Of a DNA stretch of 64,000 nt, positions 1 through 8,503 are shown in pieces. Within the stretch, counting starts at the first letter, position 1; the number at the start of each line of letters is the position of its first letter. Both the position numbers and the translations under genes were made by a program. The notes under the pieces were generated by a model. That model saw only the letters and a program-made list of their open reading frames with translations. It had not been told where the DNA came from and did not search any database. Origin of the DNA: Nostoc sp. NMS8 (GTDB taxonomy: Bacteria; Cyanobacteriota; Cyanobacteriia; Cyanobacteriales; Nostocaceae); contig NZ_JABXKK010000068.1 of the NCBI RefSeq assembly GCF_017115045.1, positions 62,001 through 126,000 on the forward strand. Direction: 5' to 3'.

Positions 1-865
1 CCTCTACTTTTTTAGCGCTAAGTAAGAAATTCACCTCTGCTTTCTCATCTCCCTCATCTTCTTCTTGCCAAGCAAACTTTGGGGCTAACCAGAGAACATC
101 TATCAAGACGCTTAAAGGTGCAAGGGCAAACAGCGCCCAGAAAACTGCTGTGGAAATAAAGAAATAATTTCGCAGGATAAAGGTTAATCCAGCGATGCAG
201 ATTGCCCAAACGACACGCCCAATTCGAGAATTAGGGATTGATCGCGGATCTGTAATCATAAATAGGGCGAACAGCAGCAAAGATCCACTCATCAATCGAT
301 GCCAGTAAACATCCCAAGTCCAACCCAGCCAGAGATTGCGAATGGCTTCTAGCAAAGAGTAAGAACCCAAAAAAGCTGCTGTGGTGTCCCAACGACCAAT
401 GCGCTGCAAAATCATGCCGCCAGTGCCGAGAAATAATAGCCCATACCACCACTCTTCACCCCATTGTCCCGGCGAAACCCAAGCATCGGGGGTGAGAATC
501 AAGGCAGATATGATGCCAAAGTTGGCGGGATTGAAGAAATGCTTATCGCCGACTCGGAAGATAAATTTGCTGGCGATCGCCATTGCTGCCGCGATCGCCA
601 TTGTCGTCCAATGATCAGCTCGTAACAGTAAACTTAATCCCAGTGAGGTAATTAAAGCACTGCGAAGATTGGGCATTTGTTTTTTGTCATTTGCTAATGA
701 CCAATGACCAATGACTAACGACAAGATCCATTGAGTTGCTAAACTTGTGGCGATCGCTACCCCAATCAATTCTGGCCGCAGCGTCCAATCTCGTGTACCG
801 ATTCCCAAGACTAGGAACAAGCCGAGAAATAGAATTTGATAATCTCGTATATCTTTGAGCAACAT
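1..865 (-). CDS. RnfD/NqrB-family membrane protein (partial, 3' end outside window)
   Basis: Reading from ATG at 865 gives about 288 hydrophobic residues that run off the left edge. Several transmembrane helices are visible, with the Rnf/Nqr-like stretch HFFNPANFGI near residue 110 and a MITDPRSIPNS motif near residue 205; both resemble RnfD/NqrB/RsxD proteins, which carry covalent FMN and take part in ion-coupled electron transfer. No other Rnf gene is next to it, and cyanobacteria often carry such a gene alone, so its partner is unknown. Residues near 50-60 (IGHWSLANDK) come from a TTGGTCA-type tandem repeat lying inside the gene. Family assignment is by recognition; function is inferred. 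Confidence 0.65.
   Translation of the reverse strand, partial: MLLKDIRDYQILFLGLFLVLGIGTRDWTLRPELIGVAIATSLATQWILSLVIGHWSLANDKKQMPNLRSALITSLGLSLLLRADHWTTMAIAAAMAIASKFIFRVGDKHFFNPANFGIISALILTPDAWVSPGQWGEEWWYGLLFLGTGGMILQRIGRWDTTAAFLGSYSLLEAIRNLWLGWTWDVYWHRLMSGSLLLFALFMITDPRSIPNSRIGRVVWAICIAGLTFILRNYFFISTAVFWALFALAPLSVLIDVLWLAPKFAWQEEDEGDEKAEVNFLLSAKKVE
690..726. repeat. short tandem repeat (TTGGTCA type) inside coding sequence
   Basis: Units related to GACCAAT/TTGGTCA are repeated two to three times, next to TTTGTCATTTGCTAATGAC. This is the short tandemly repeated (STRR) type known from heterocystous cyanobacteria. Here it lies in frame within the RnfD-like gene and adds about a dozen polar residues between two membrane segments. 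Confidence 0.6.
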
Positions 866-1069
866 TAATCTGTAAATTCCGGGATTACCCGTAGATTTCT
901 CATCAATTTAGACGAGAGTTCGCTGTAATAACATTGCTGTTACAGATTTTGTTACAAAATAAGATAGTTAAGTCTAAAAGTCCCCAATTGTTATAGATAT
1001 AGATTTCAAATTGGACAGTTTTGAGAAATGAATGTATAAAATTTCTTAAAATCTACGGAAATACTCAAG

Positions 1070-1750
1070 ATGCAATTTGCGCCTCTATTCCCAATTTTCT
1101 ACCGCATTCTCCAGCCGAGTTTTCCCAACTGCCTTTGGCGTGGAAATTCTCAGACTAAAGCGATCGCACTCACATTCGATGATGGGCCACATCCCCAATA
1201 CACACCTGAAGTCTTGGCTGTATTAGATCGTTACAAGATTACAGCGAGTTTTTTTTGGTTGGGTGTTTGTGTTAACCGTTCACCAGCCATTGCAAAAGCG
1301 GTTAGCGATCGCGGACACTGGATCGGATTGCATGGCTACGATCATCGCTCTTTTCCCATGCTTTCCCCAAATGACTTAAAGGAAACTTTAAAACAAACCC
1401 AAGCTGCTATCTACAACGCCTGCAATCTGCAACCCGAACAGGTGCGAGATGTCCGCCCCCCCAATGGTTTATTTACACCTGCTACTTTAAATTTTTTTTC
1501 TCAGTGGAATTACCGCCCAGTTATGTGGAGCGTTGTCCCAGAAGACTGGGTACGTCCAGGTGTAACCACTGTGGTAGAGCGAATTATGCAGCAGGTTAAA
1601 AATGGTTCAATAATTGTTTTGCATGATGGTGCTTGCGGTGGACAAGATGTTGCTGCCACAATTCAAATTCTCATTCCGCAACTACTACAACAAGGTTATG
1701 AGTTTGTGAGCATTGATAATCTGTGGCAGCAAGTTAAGACCATACTTTAG
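1070..1750 (+). CDS. polysaccharide deacetylase (NodB-homology domain)
   Basis: A 226-residue carbohydrate esterase family 4 protein that would remove acetyl groups from N-acetylated glycans such as peptidoglycan or exopolysaccharide. The NodB motifs are visible: TFDDGPHP (residues 35-42, catalytic and metal-binding Asp), HGYDH (88-92, metal-binding His pair), RPPNG (129-133), and LHDGACGG near the C-terminus. There is no clear signal peptide, only a weakly hydrophobic N-terminus, so its location is uncertain. It stands alone, followed by a convergent small gene. The substrate cannot be told from sequence. Confidence 0.85.
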   Translation: MQFAPLFPIFYRILQPSFPNCLWRGNSQTKAIALTFDDGPHPQYTPEVLAVLDRYKITASFFWLGVCVNRSPAIAKAVSDRGHWIGLHGYDHRSFPMLSPNDLKETLKQTQAAIYNACNLQPEQVRDVRPPNGLFTPATLNFFSQWNYRPVMWSVVPEDWVRPGVTTVVERIMQQVKNGSIIVLHDGACGGQDVAATIQILIPQLLQQGYEFVSIDNLWQQVKTIL

Positions 1751-1805
1751 TCTTAGCCTGTCAAGTTAAATCAAAATGTGGTGTTAGCGTGTTCGACATT
1801 AAAGT

Positions 1806-2237
1806 TTATCTGCGATTACGACATTGCAGTGGGTAACGCTTACCCCGCCATGTCGTCCAACCATCTGCGATTTTAGTACGACTGTTGTATTTGAGATACC
1901 AGTTATCTTGTTCTGCACCTAAATAACGAATACCTAAATCCTGTCTTTTTGTGCTGGAAAAACGTTTTCCTAGAGGAACCCACGCACTACCATTATCACT
2001 AAATCGTCCGACGAGACGGACACCAGAAGTGGTAGAGCAAACATCACCACTACAAGTAGTTTGTGGATCATCGACTACTTTCCACTGCATTTGGGCTGGT
2101 CTACCGTCAATATTACAATCCCAGAGACCAAAGAACCACTCGCCAGCTATCTGACTGGCTTTAGCATGACTAGATACTAATACTAAACTTGCAGGAACAA
2201 TCGCCAAACCCAAAAGCCATTTTGTAATATTTTTCAT
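1806..2237 (-). CDS. small secreted protein (DUF6006-like)
   Basis: A 143-residue protein with a clear signal peptide (MKNITKWLLGLAIVPASLVL, cleavage probably after AKA near residue 27). The mature part is rich in Trp (GEWFFGLWDC, WTTWRGKRYP) and has four Cys that could form two disulphides. It resembles a small periplasmic family of filamentous cyanobacteria that I believe is DUF6006; the number is from memory. Function unknown. It is convergent with the deacetylase, with a 55-bp gap. Confidence 0.65.
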   Translation of the reverse strand: MKNITKWLLGLAIVPASLVLVSSHAKASQIAGEWFFGLWDCNIDGRPAQMQWKVVDDPQTTCSGDVCSTTSGVRLVGRFSDNGSAWVPLGKRFSSTKRQDLGIRYLGAEQDNWYLKYNSRTKIADGWTTWRGKRYPLQCRNRR

Positions 2238-2384
2238 AATGCTTTACCAATACCTTAAGCTAATTTTTACTTTCTATTCACTTATATGTATCAGCATTGC
2301 TGTTTATGCAGATAATTAAAGCATTAAGATTTAATATTTTTTTTATGTTCAAGACTTTTGATGCGTTTTGTAGAGTCCAACTAC

Positions 2385-2472
2385 TAGTCTGTCAAATTCA
2401 TTTTGACGGTTAGAGAGAAGCAATAAATCGCCGTCTCTACAGTGAATTTATCCATTAATTATTGACAGACTA
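2385..2472. mobile_element. 88-bp MITE-like element with 11-bp terminal inverted repeats
   Basis: TAGTCTGTCAA at 2385-2395 is exactly reverse-complementary to TTGACAGACTA at 2462-2472. The complementarity continues imperfectly inward (AAATTCA against TGAATTT). Inside lies the cyanobacterial hairpin repeat ending AAATCGCCGTCTCTAC (2425-2440), a family also present near 56832 and, in variant form, inside the AddB-like gene. No ORF fits, so this is a non-autonomous element or a structured repeat. Confidence 0.5.
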
Positions 2473-2522
2473 TTGAGAATATCAGCCTTGGGTAGCTGAT
2501 ATTCCAGTGGCTTGTGCTAGTT

Positions 2523-3500
2523 CTAAAGTTGATGTGTGGCTATAAAAGCTTCAACTTCAGCATTTGTAGGTTGAGAAGCGATCGCACCTGGTTTAATGGT
2601 AGTCAGTGCCCCAACAGCACTGGCATAAGTAACAATGCGTTTTGCGGTTTCTGCATCCCGCAAGCTGTGGATACCATACTGACTCAGTTGGTGGATGAAT
2701 CCTGCCAAAAAGCTATCTCCTGCACCAGTTGTATCAACTACAGGGATGGAAAACGAGGGTAATTTGCCTTCGTTCTCACCCAGACAATAAGTGCAGCCGT
2801 TTTCCCCATCTGTCACTAGTACCCCCTCAATTGAAGCTAGACGATAAGTGATGGCTCCGGGATCTGCGGTTTCAAATAGCCATTCCGCTTCTTCTTTGGA
2901 GAGTTTGAGAAAATCAACTCGCTTAAATAATTCTGGAATTTTTTGATGGGCGATGTTTGGTTCATCCCAAAATACAGGACGCCAGTTGATATCCAGCACA
3001 ATTTTTAAATCGTAATGTTCTGCTAACTCTAAAGCGCGGTGTATTGCCTCTTCACTTTCAGGATAGGCTAATTCCAAAGTACCCAAAACTAGAAAATCTG
3101 CCTGTTGAAACAGCGAATCTGACAATTTTTTAGCTTGCAGGCGAGTATCGGCAAATTCTGCGGTATCGTACTGACCAAATCCGGCAAAGGTGCGATCGCC
3201 AGCCAGATCCCGTGTAACATAAACTTGCCGCGTTGGCGCTGTGGGATGGCGTTGTACCCCCGTGGTTTCTACACCTACATCTTGTAATAGCTTGACCAAT
3301 GCATTCCCTGGTTCATCTTCGCCAACAGCTCCAATAAATCCCGCTGATGTCCCCAACTTGACTAAAGCACAGGCGACATTAGCTGGTGCCCCTCCTGGGT
3401 AGGGAGTCCAAGATTTCACTTCTTCCAGCTTTAGCCCCAATTGATCGGCTAAACAATCAAACAAAATTTCACCAAGGCACAAAACACGGGGATTGCTCAT
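2523..3500 (-). CDS. PfkB-family carbohydrate kinase, probable fructokinase
   Basis: A 325-residue ribokinase/PfkB-fold sugar kinase. PfkB signature 1 is the glycine-rich stretch around YPGGAPANVACAL (about residues 34-46). Signature 2, DTTGAGDSFLAGF near residue 257-269, contains the catalytic Asp and the anion hole. Overall it is most like bacterial and plant fructokinases, which phosphorylate fructose released by sucrose breakdown, but the substrate is inferred from resemblance. It is a single gene with no sugar transporter or invertase beside it. Confidence 0.8.
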   Translation of the reverse strand: MSNPRVLCLGEILFDCLADQLGLKLEEVKSWTPYPGGAPANVACALVKLGTSAGFIGAVGEDEPGNALVKLLQDVGVETTGVQRHPTAPTRQVYVTRDLAGDRTFAGFGQYDTAEFADTRLQAKKLSDSLFQQADFLVLGTLELAYPESEEAIHRALELAEHYDLKIVLDINWRPVFWDEPNIAHQKIPELFKRVDFLKLSKEEAEWLFETADPGAITYRLASIEGVLVTDGENGCTYCLGENEGKLPSFSIPVVDTTGAGDSFLAGFIHQLSQYGIHSLRDAETAKRIVTYASAVGALTTIKPGAIASQPTNAEVEAFIATHQL

Positions 3501-3862
3501 CTCATTTTAAATTTTAGATTTCGATTTGGGATTAGGAATTTACAGTATAAAATCTACAATAATTTTTGCTAATCTGTCGCCAGTCCTTAATAGAATTAAA
3601 TGGCAATTTTTACTACTTATATAATATGTACATGCTTTTAATCTCGCTTATTTTAGCTAAGTGCTTAGACGACATTTTCGTTTCATTGAGCTATATTTAT
3701 TACTTTCAAGACCGAGTGTTTTATCTGGATGCCAACTTGAAATCCAAAGAAAATATTGACAATCTTATTACTGCTAACACTTGAAACCCCTACCAAGAAA
3801 AGAATCTTCTAGAATTAGAAAGAGCGATTGAGTACATATACCAAGAGAGGATAGAAATAGTC
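3501..3862. other. intergenic region upstream of fructokinase and pedR-like gene
   Basis: A divergent 360-bp gap. It holds an open frame (3566-3784, no convincing start) ending at a TGA at 3782-3784. From there to the pedR-like ATG the same frame stays open, but I find no ATG, GTG or TTG in it. No clear promoter motif or repeat was recognised. Confidence 0.4.
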
Positions 3863-4126
3863 ATGGCTGGTGGCAAGTCCGAGACCCCCGTTAGTCTGTC
3901 AGACAGAGAACTGCAAATTATCGACTTAGTAGCCGCTGGCTTAACTAACCAAGAGATTGCAGGAAAACTGGAGATTAGTAAGCGTACAGTTGATAACCAT
4001 ATCAGTAATATTCTCACCAAGACCGAGACAGATAATCGAGTAGCCCTTGTCCGCTGGGCTTTACAGTGGGGCAAAGTCTGTTTGAACGATGTCAATTGCT
4101 GTACTCTGCCTAACCAGATCGAATAA
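3863..4126 (+). CDS. pedR: PedR-like LuxR-type transcriptional regulator
   Basis: An 87-residue protein that is almost only a LuxR/GerE helix-turn-helix domain (SLSDRELQIIDLVAAG at 11-26, recognition helix around SKRTVDNHISNI). It has no receiver or ligand domain. The short tail contains Cys73, Cys79 and Cys80 (KVCLNDVNCCTLP). This matches PedR, a small cyanobacterial regulator linking photosynthetic electron transport to gene expression through thioredoxin; as I recall, Cys80 of Synechocystis PedR is the thioredoxin-reactive residue, and a Cys sits at 80 here. The start is the only ATG after the upstream in-frame stop. The match to PedR is by recall. Confidence 0.7.
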   Translation: MAGGKSETPVSLSDRELQIIDLVAAGLTNQEIAGKLEISKRTVDNHISNILTKTETDNRVALVRWALQWGKVCLNDVNCCTLPNQIE

Positions 4127-4242
4127 ACAATTTACAAGTAGCAACGTAATTGCTTTGGTCTGGTATAGTTACAAGCCAATGTTGAGTTTTACTGATTTTC
4201 CCATCTTCACGCCTAAGTTTTCAGTGTGAACACTCTACCAAA

Positions 4243-4309
4243 AGTTCCGAGTCCTTCACTCAGCCGGAGTTTATGTTAGTGGAGCCAGCTGACCCTCGGA
4301 CTCGGAAAC
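4243..4309. ncRNA. possible structured RNA or terminator hairpin
   Basis: CCGAGTCC (4248-4255) pairs perfectly with GGACTCGG (4298-4305), extended outward by AGTT against AAACT with one bulge. The 42-nt interior also has complementary blocks (CAGCCGG, CCAGCTG). There is no T-run after it, so it is not a standard intrinsic terminator. It could be a 3' element of the pedR-like mRNA or a small RNA. Confidence 0.25.
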
Positions 4310-4349
4310 TATAAAGAGCAGAATTTCTGATTCAGCAGAACAGATGTAG

Positions 4350-4425
4350 GAATGGGGAATGGGGAGAACCATCTACAATGCCCAATGCCCAATGCCCCAT
4401 TCCCTAACTAAAAACCATCTACAAA
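4350..4425. repeat. short tandem repeat patch (AATGGGG / CCCAATG)
   Basis: Units of AATGGGG are followed by GCCCAAT units repeated three times, with AACCATCTACAA flanking both sides (near 4367 and 4412). It is typical of STRR-type cyanobacterial repeats. Confidence 0.55.
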
Positions 4426-4506
4426 AATTAGCAACAATTCAGTGGTGCAAGCGTTACATTTGAAAGAAATCTATGTTGCCCCATCGGCTTTGGGAGTAGT
4501 GTTCCA

Positions 4507-5208
4507 ATGAATACTTCCGCTTCTTTTCAGGGTAGCTCGTCTCCCTTTGAATTTTTCAACTTTGATTTTACGACACCTGTATCTGAGAAAATTCAGAGTC
4601 TTGAAGACCAATTTTCAGACTTTCCGCAACCCACACAAGATGCCGACTTACTCAGACAGCTATCGTTTATTCCAGGGTTGAAAGAAATTTTGATGTTGCG
4701 GCAGGTTCATGCCCTAGAACACGCTACTGTTTGGGTTCTTAGCGAATCAAAAAGTGCCTATCCTGCTAGAGGAGAATCCACTAATGTTCAACTAGATAAT
4801 GAGCTATTAGGCGGTTTGTCTACTGAACATGGATTCTACCTCTATGGTGAGGTAAATATTAGTGATTTGCGGCGTGCAGTCACACTTGCTCGACATCGCA
4901 TCACCAGCGGAGAATGGGATTTGGCTGTGCATCCCCGTTGTGGCACAAATTTATCAGTAGCAATGCTGTTAACAGCTGGACTAGCTGTGAGTGTGCATTT
5001 GTTACTACCATTTCGACCAATCGAGCAACTTATAGGTTTGGGGTTAGCAGCAACGACAGCCGCAGAACTCGCGCCTGATTTAGGTTCTATGGCACAGCGT
5101 TACCTAACAACTGCCATTCCTTTTAACCTAGCAATTGAAAATATTACCCGTACACGCGACGTTTGGGGACGTGAGGCACATTTTGTTAAAGTGGGCTGGC
5201 AAGAGTAG
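4507..5208 (+). CDS. conserved cyanobacterial membrane protein (DUF6391-like)
   Basis: 233 residues. The N-terminal third is polar. A conserved-looking motif HALEHATVW follows near residue 71, then LSTEHGFYLYGEV and a second His/Cys patch (HPRCGTNL), then two hydrophobic helices (about residues 155-177 and 180-195). The HxxEH motif recalls a metal site, but no known peptidase family is recognisable. I associate it with DUF6391, a cyanobacterial family of unknown role; the number is from memory. It is upstream of the glycosyltransferase, but the 90-bp repeat-containing gap argues against tight coupling. Confidence 0.65.
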   Translation: MNTSASFQGSSSPFEFFNFDFTTPVSEKIQSLEDQFSDFPQPTQDADLLRQLSFIPGLKEILMLRQVHALEHATVWVLSESKSAYPARGESTNVQLDNELLGGLSTEHGFYLYGEVNISDLRRAVTLARHRITSGEWDLAVHPRCGTNLSVAMLLTAGLAVSVHLLLPFRPIEQLIGLGLAATTAAELAPDLGSMAQRYLTTAIPFNLAIENITRTRDVWGREAHFVKVGWQE

Positions 5209-5298
5209 ATATGAGGGAAATGAGGAGGATGAACAAGATATTTTTCCCTTCTCTTCCCCGATTTCCTATTCCCTACTCCCCACTTCCCTAAAAAAATT

Positions 5299-6294
5299 AT
5301 GAGAAAACTTTACTTCTTACTCCCTGGTACAGATGGCAAATTTGCCTGTGGTGGTCTTTGGGCAGAATTAAAAGCACTTAATCTAGTTCAGCATATTTGT
5401 AGTGCTGATGTTGTAACTTACCGTCAACGAGAAAAAGATCAGCTTTTTATCGATGATTTGCTAAAAGAGAAAAATTTAAATGATGTAATTTTTGTCATCA
5501 GTTGGGGATTTGATATAGCTCAACTGGTGGCTAAACTTAAGCAATACAATGTCGTTTACCACGCACATAGCGCAGGTTATCCATTTAGACTACCTGCAAG
5601 TATTCCGATCGTGACTGTGAGCCGCTATACGATGGGATATTGGGGAGAAAAATCACCCAATTCTCTGATTTATTATTTGCCCAATCAAATTTCTGATGAG
5701 TTTCAAAATCTAGGTCTAGAACGAGATATTGATGTTTTAGTTCAAGCTCGGAAGTCTTCTGAGTATTTAATTAAAGAATTGATTCCAGCGTTGCAAAAAC
5801 GTTGTAAAGTATTGGTTGTTGATTCATACATAGAGGATTTACCTGGACTATTCAATCGAGCTAAGGTTTACCTCTATGATTCTGCTGAGTACTGGGCACA
5901 ACAGCACGTTAGTGAAGGATTTGGTCTACAACCAATGGAAGCTCTTGCCTGTGGCTGTCAAGTCTTTTCTAGTGTTAACGGTGGATTGGCAGATTACTTA
6001 GATCCGGGATTTAATTGCTATAAAATTGCTGGATATTCTCAAGAATATGATGTCCAACGCATTCTCAAGGTAATTGAGTCTTCGGGAGCAGTTAGCTTAT
6101 CTGAAGAATTTTTTGTTGAACATCGGACTGAAAATATTATTCAGCGTTTCCAAGTTATTCTAGATGAGTTGAATGAGTTTTTTGATCATAAAATTCAGCA
6201 GCCATCTAATATTAAGAGTTTGACGAAAATACGGATGGCGAAATTACTTTCTCAGAGGATATATGGGAAGCTGAGGAAGAAATATTTTAAGTAA
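5299..6294 (+). CDS. glycosyltransferase (GT-B fold, family 1/4-like)
   Basis: 331 residues. The C-terminal half has the typical nucleotide-sugar site: SEGFGLQPMEALACGCQVF (about residues 206-224) with the ExxxxxxE pattern, followed by NGGLADYLDPG. The N-terminal half is short and divergent for a GT4 enzyme. It should transfer a sugar to an unknown acceptor, perhaps a surface polysaccharide, since rfbB (dTDP-sugar synthesis) begins about 50 bp downstream on the same strand. Donor and acceptor are not deducible. Confidence 0.75.
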   Translation: MRKLYFLLPGTDGKFACGGLWAELKALNLVQHICSADVVTYRQREKDQLFIDDLLKEKNLNDVIFVISWGFDIAQLVAKLKQYNVVYHAHSAGYPFRLPASIPIVTVSRYTMGYWGEKSPNSLIYYLPNQISDEFQNLGLERDIDVLVQARKSSEYLIKELIPALQKRCKVLVVDSYIEDLPGLFNRAKVYLYDSAEYWAQQHVSEGFGLQPMEALACGCQVFSSVNGGLADYLDPGFNCYKIAGYSQEYDVQRILKVIESSGAVSLSEEFFVEHRTENIIQRFQVILDELNEFFDHKIQQPSNIKSLTKIRMAKLLSQRIYGKLRKKYFK

Positions 6295-6346
6295 TGGAAA
6301 CAAACCGCAGAGGCGCAAAGTTCACAGAGAGAAGAGAGGAAATTGA

Positions 6347-7408
6347 ATGAGTCGGCGGTTATTAGTTACTGGGGGTGCGGGGTTTATTGGGGCCAATTTT
6401 GTACATCACTGGTGTCAGGTTTATCCAGACGATCTCGTGGTGGTGTTAGATGCTCTTACCTACGCCGGGAATCGTCTGAATTTGGCACTGGTTGAGGGAA
6501 GAGAGAATTTTCGGTTTGTGCAGGGGGATATTTGCGATCGCACCATCATAGACAACCTATTATCAACAGAAAATATTGATACCATTGCCCATTTTGCTGC
6601 TGAATCTCATGTCGATCGTTCGATTCTTGGGCCAGCCGCTTTTGTGCAAACTAATGTAGTAGGAACTTTCACCCTACTAGAAGCTTTTCGGCAATATTGG
6701 GAGACAAAAGCACAGCCATCTAATTTTCGTTTCCTGCACGTTTCTACTGATGAAGTCTATGGCAGTTTGGGTGCAGATGACGCAGCTTTTTCTGAAACGA
6801 CACCATACGCTCCCAATAGTCCCTATTCAGCTTCAAAAGCGGGTAGCGATCATCTAGTGCGTGCTTATTATCATACTTATCAACTGCCAACCATTATCAC
6901 AAATTGCTCTAATAATTACGGACCTTATCAGTTTCCCGAAAAGCTAATTCCCCTAATGTGTATCAACACTTTGATCGGGAAACCATTACCTGTTTATGGT
7001 GATGGTAAAAATGTACGGGATTGGCTTTATGTGGGCGATCATTGCCGTGCTTTAGATGTGGTAATCAATAATGGTCAACCAGGAGAAATGTACAATATCG
7101 GTGGCAACAATGAGGTAGAAAATATTAACCTCGTCCAACTTTTATGTCAAATGATGGATGAATTAGCACCTGATTTACCAGTGCGCCCAGCAAAGCATTT
7201 GATTACTTTTGTTAAGGATAGACAGGGACACGACAGGAGATATGCAATTAATGCAAACAAAATTAAAACTCAGCTTGGTTGGACACCTTCAGTAACAATT
7301 GCTGAAGGTTTACGTTTAACAGTTGAATGGTATCTCAATCATCGTGATTGGTGGGAACCTCTGCTATCTGCGGAATATCAAGCTTACTATCGCAAAAATT
7401 ATCTGTAG
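6347..7408 (+). CDS. rfbB: dTDP-glucose 4,6-dehydratase
   Basis: A 353-residue extended short-chain dehydrogenase that turns dTDP-glucose into dTDP-4-keto-6-deoxyglucose, the branch point to rhamnose and other deoxysugars. The NAD site GGAGFIGANF is near the N-terminus, the catalytic STDEVYG and YSASKAG (YxxxK) motifs follow, and NNYGPYQFPEKLIPL is a family signature. It is full length. The last 74 bp overlap the convergent antitoxin-peptidase gene. No rfbA, rfbC or rfbD is adjacent; the upstream glycosyltransferase may use a product of this route. Confidence 0.93.
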   Translation: MSRRLLVTGGAGFIGANFVHHWCQVYPDDLVVVLDALTYAGNRLNLALVEGRENFRFVQGDICDRTIIDNLLSTENIDTIAHFAAESHVDRSILGPAAFVQTNVVGTFTLLEAFRQYWETKAQPSNFRFLHVSTDEVYGSLGADDAAFSETTPYAPNSPYSASKAGSDHLVRAYYHTYQLPTIITNCSNNYGPYQFPEKLIPLMCINTLIGKPLPVYGDGKNVRDWLYVGDHCRALDVVINNGQPGEMYNIGGNNEVENINLVQLLCQMMDELAPDLPVRPAKHLITFVKDRQGHDRRYAINANKIKTQLGWTPSVTIAEGLRLTVEWYLNHRDWWEPLLSAEYQAYYRKNYL

Positions 7409-8477
7409 AATAACCTAAAATTGGACTAACTTTAACGAGTAACTGTCTCAAATTTTTATGGGGAACTAATTTGTCATAATGTAAGCGACCAAGAATTATG
7501 CCTGGATGTCTATTTTGATTGTGAGCAAATTCTTCAATTGCTTTCCGAGAAAAGACTTTTTTACTCCTGATAATAAATTCATTCAATGTGTGAGGATTTA
7601 TTAGCCAGTTAGCGGCTTTTTCGTTAGATGCTCTTTCCTCATCATTCTCTTCTAACGCATCCAAATTGTCTAAATAAGCTCCTTGATGTCCTAAAACAAT
7701 GTGTGCTAACTCATGCATGAGGGTGAACCAGAATGAATCTATCCGGTCATATCTCAATGTCAACGCGATAATAGGATTGCTGTTTAAATAAAAGGCTGCA
7801 CCATCCAAGTAAGTTTTGCTTAAATGCGGCACAATTAGAAAATGTACACCTAAATCTGCCAGCAATTTAGGAATATGCACAATACTGTCTACTTGTTTAG
7901 CACAAGCAAGAATTTCAGGGATAGCAGTCTCTAGTTTTTTGCGTTCAAAACTAGCAATGGTTTGTTGTTTCGCTAAGTTCTCAACTCGTTTTATCCAAGT
8001 TATGCGAGAAGTCTCCTCTGGCTCTCGATGCTCGGAACAACGAAAATTAACGGCTAACTGGAGTGTTTCATCTAAGGAAGATACGCCGAAAAAATCACAT
8101 ACTTGCCGTTCTAAGTCATCAATTGAATCTACTGCTTGAATCCACTTATTTTTGATGAGTTCAGAGATGGGAGCAATTGTATACAATCGGCTTTTACGAG
8201 CTATATCTTGCTCCTTTTTTTCTTTTCCCACTATATGAAGTCGATACTTTGCTTCCAGATTTGTCCAGAATTCTGGAGAAGTACCCAAGGCTTGGGAGAG
8301 TTGGATAGCTGTTTCAGGTGTAATTTGCTTACTTCCCCGAATAATTTCATTGATGGTTTGAACTGGACGCCCCATAATTTCTGCTAAATCTTTCTGTGTC
8401 CAGCCACGAGCTTCTAATTCTCGACTTAAAATTTTTCCTGGTGTTGGTACTCTTGCTGGTGCTAGCTTCTGGCTCAT
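7335..8477 (-). CDS. XRE antitoxin fused to ImmA/IrrE metallopeptidase
   Basis: 380 residues in two parts. Residues about 10-75 are a HigA-type XRE helix-turn-helix (PGKILSRELEARGWTQKDLA), expected to bind the operator and repress the module. Residues about 180-330 are a COG2856 ImmA/IrrE zinc-peptidase domain with LMHELAHIVLGH (HExxH). The HigB-like toxin gene lies 26 bp upstream on the same strand, so this is a toxin-antitoxin pair whose antitoxin carries its own protease. The C-terminal tail extends 74 bp into the convergent rfbB, suggesting that its original stop was lost or that this module was placed here later. Confidence 0.82.
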   Translation of the reverse strand: MSQKLAPARVPTPGKILSRELEARGWTQKDLAEIMGRPVQTINEIIRGSKQITPETAIQLSQALGTSPEFWTNLEAKYRLHIVGKEKKEQDIARKSRLYTIAPISELIKNKWIQAVDSIDDLERQVCDFFGVSSLDETLQLAVNFRCSEHREPEETSRITWIKRVENLAKQQTIASFERKKLETAIPEILACAKQVDSIVHIPKLLADLGVHFLIVPHLSKTYLDGAAFYLNSNPIIALTLRYDRIDSFWFTLMHELAHIVLGHQGAYLDNLDALEENDEERASNEKAANWLINPHTLNEFIIRSKKVFSRKAIEEFAHNQNRHPGIILGRLHYDKLVPHKNLRQLLVKVSPILGYSTDNFCDSKLDIPQIAEVPTNHDD

Positions 8478-8503
8478 ATTGCTGTGTCCTCTACTGACGA
8501 AAG

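Larger units (their letters stand above)
4127..4506. other. intergenic region with repeats and a possible structured RNA
   Basis: A 380-bp gap between the pedR-like gene and the next membrane protein. It contains a long imperfect hairpin (4243-4309) and a repeat patch (4350-4425) made of AATGGGG and CCCAATG units with AACCATCTACAA occurring twice. No ORF. Confidence 0.4.

Noticed and set aside
3566..3784. 72-codon open frame upstream of the PedR-like gene
   Set aside because: No ribosome site or good start codon, AT-driven composition (Tyr, Leu, Ile, Asn), no recognisable family, and it ends in the same frame just before the real gene.
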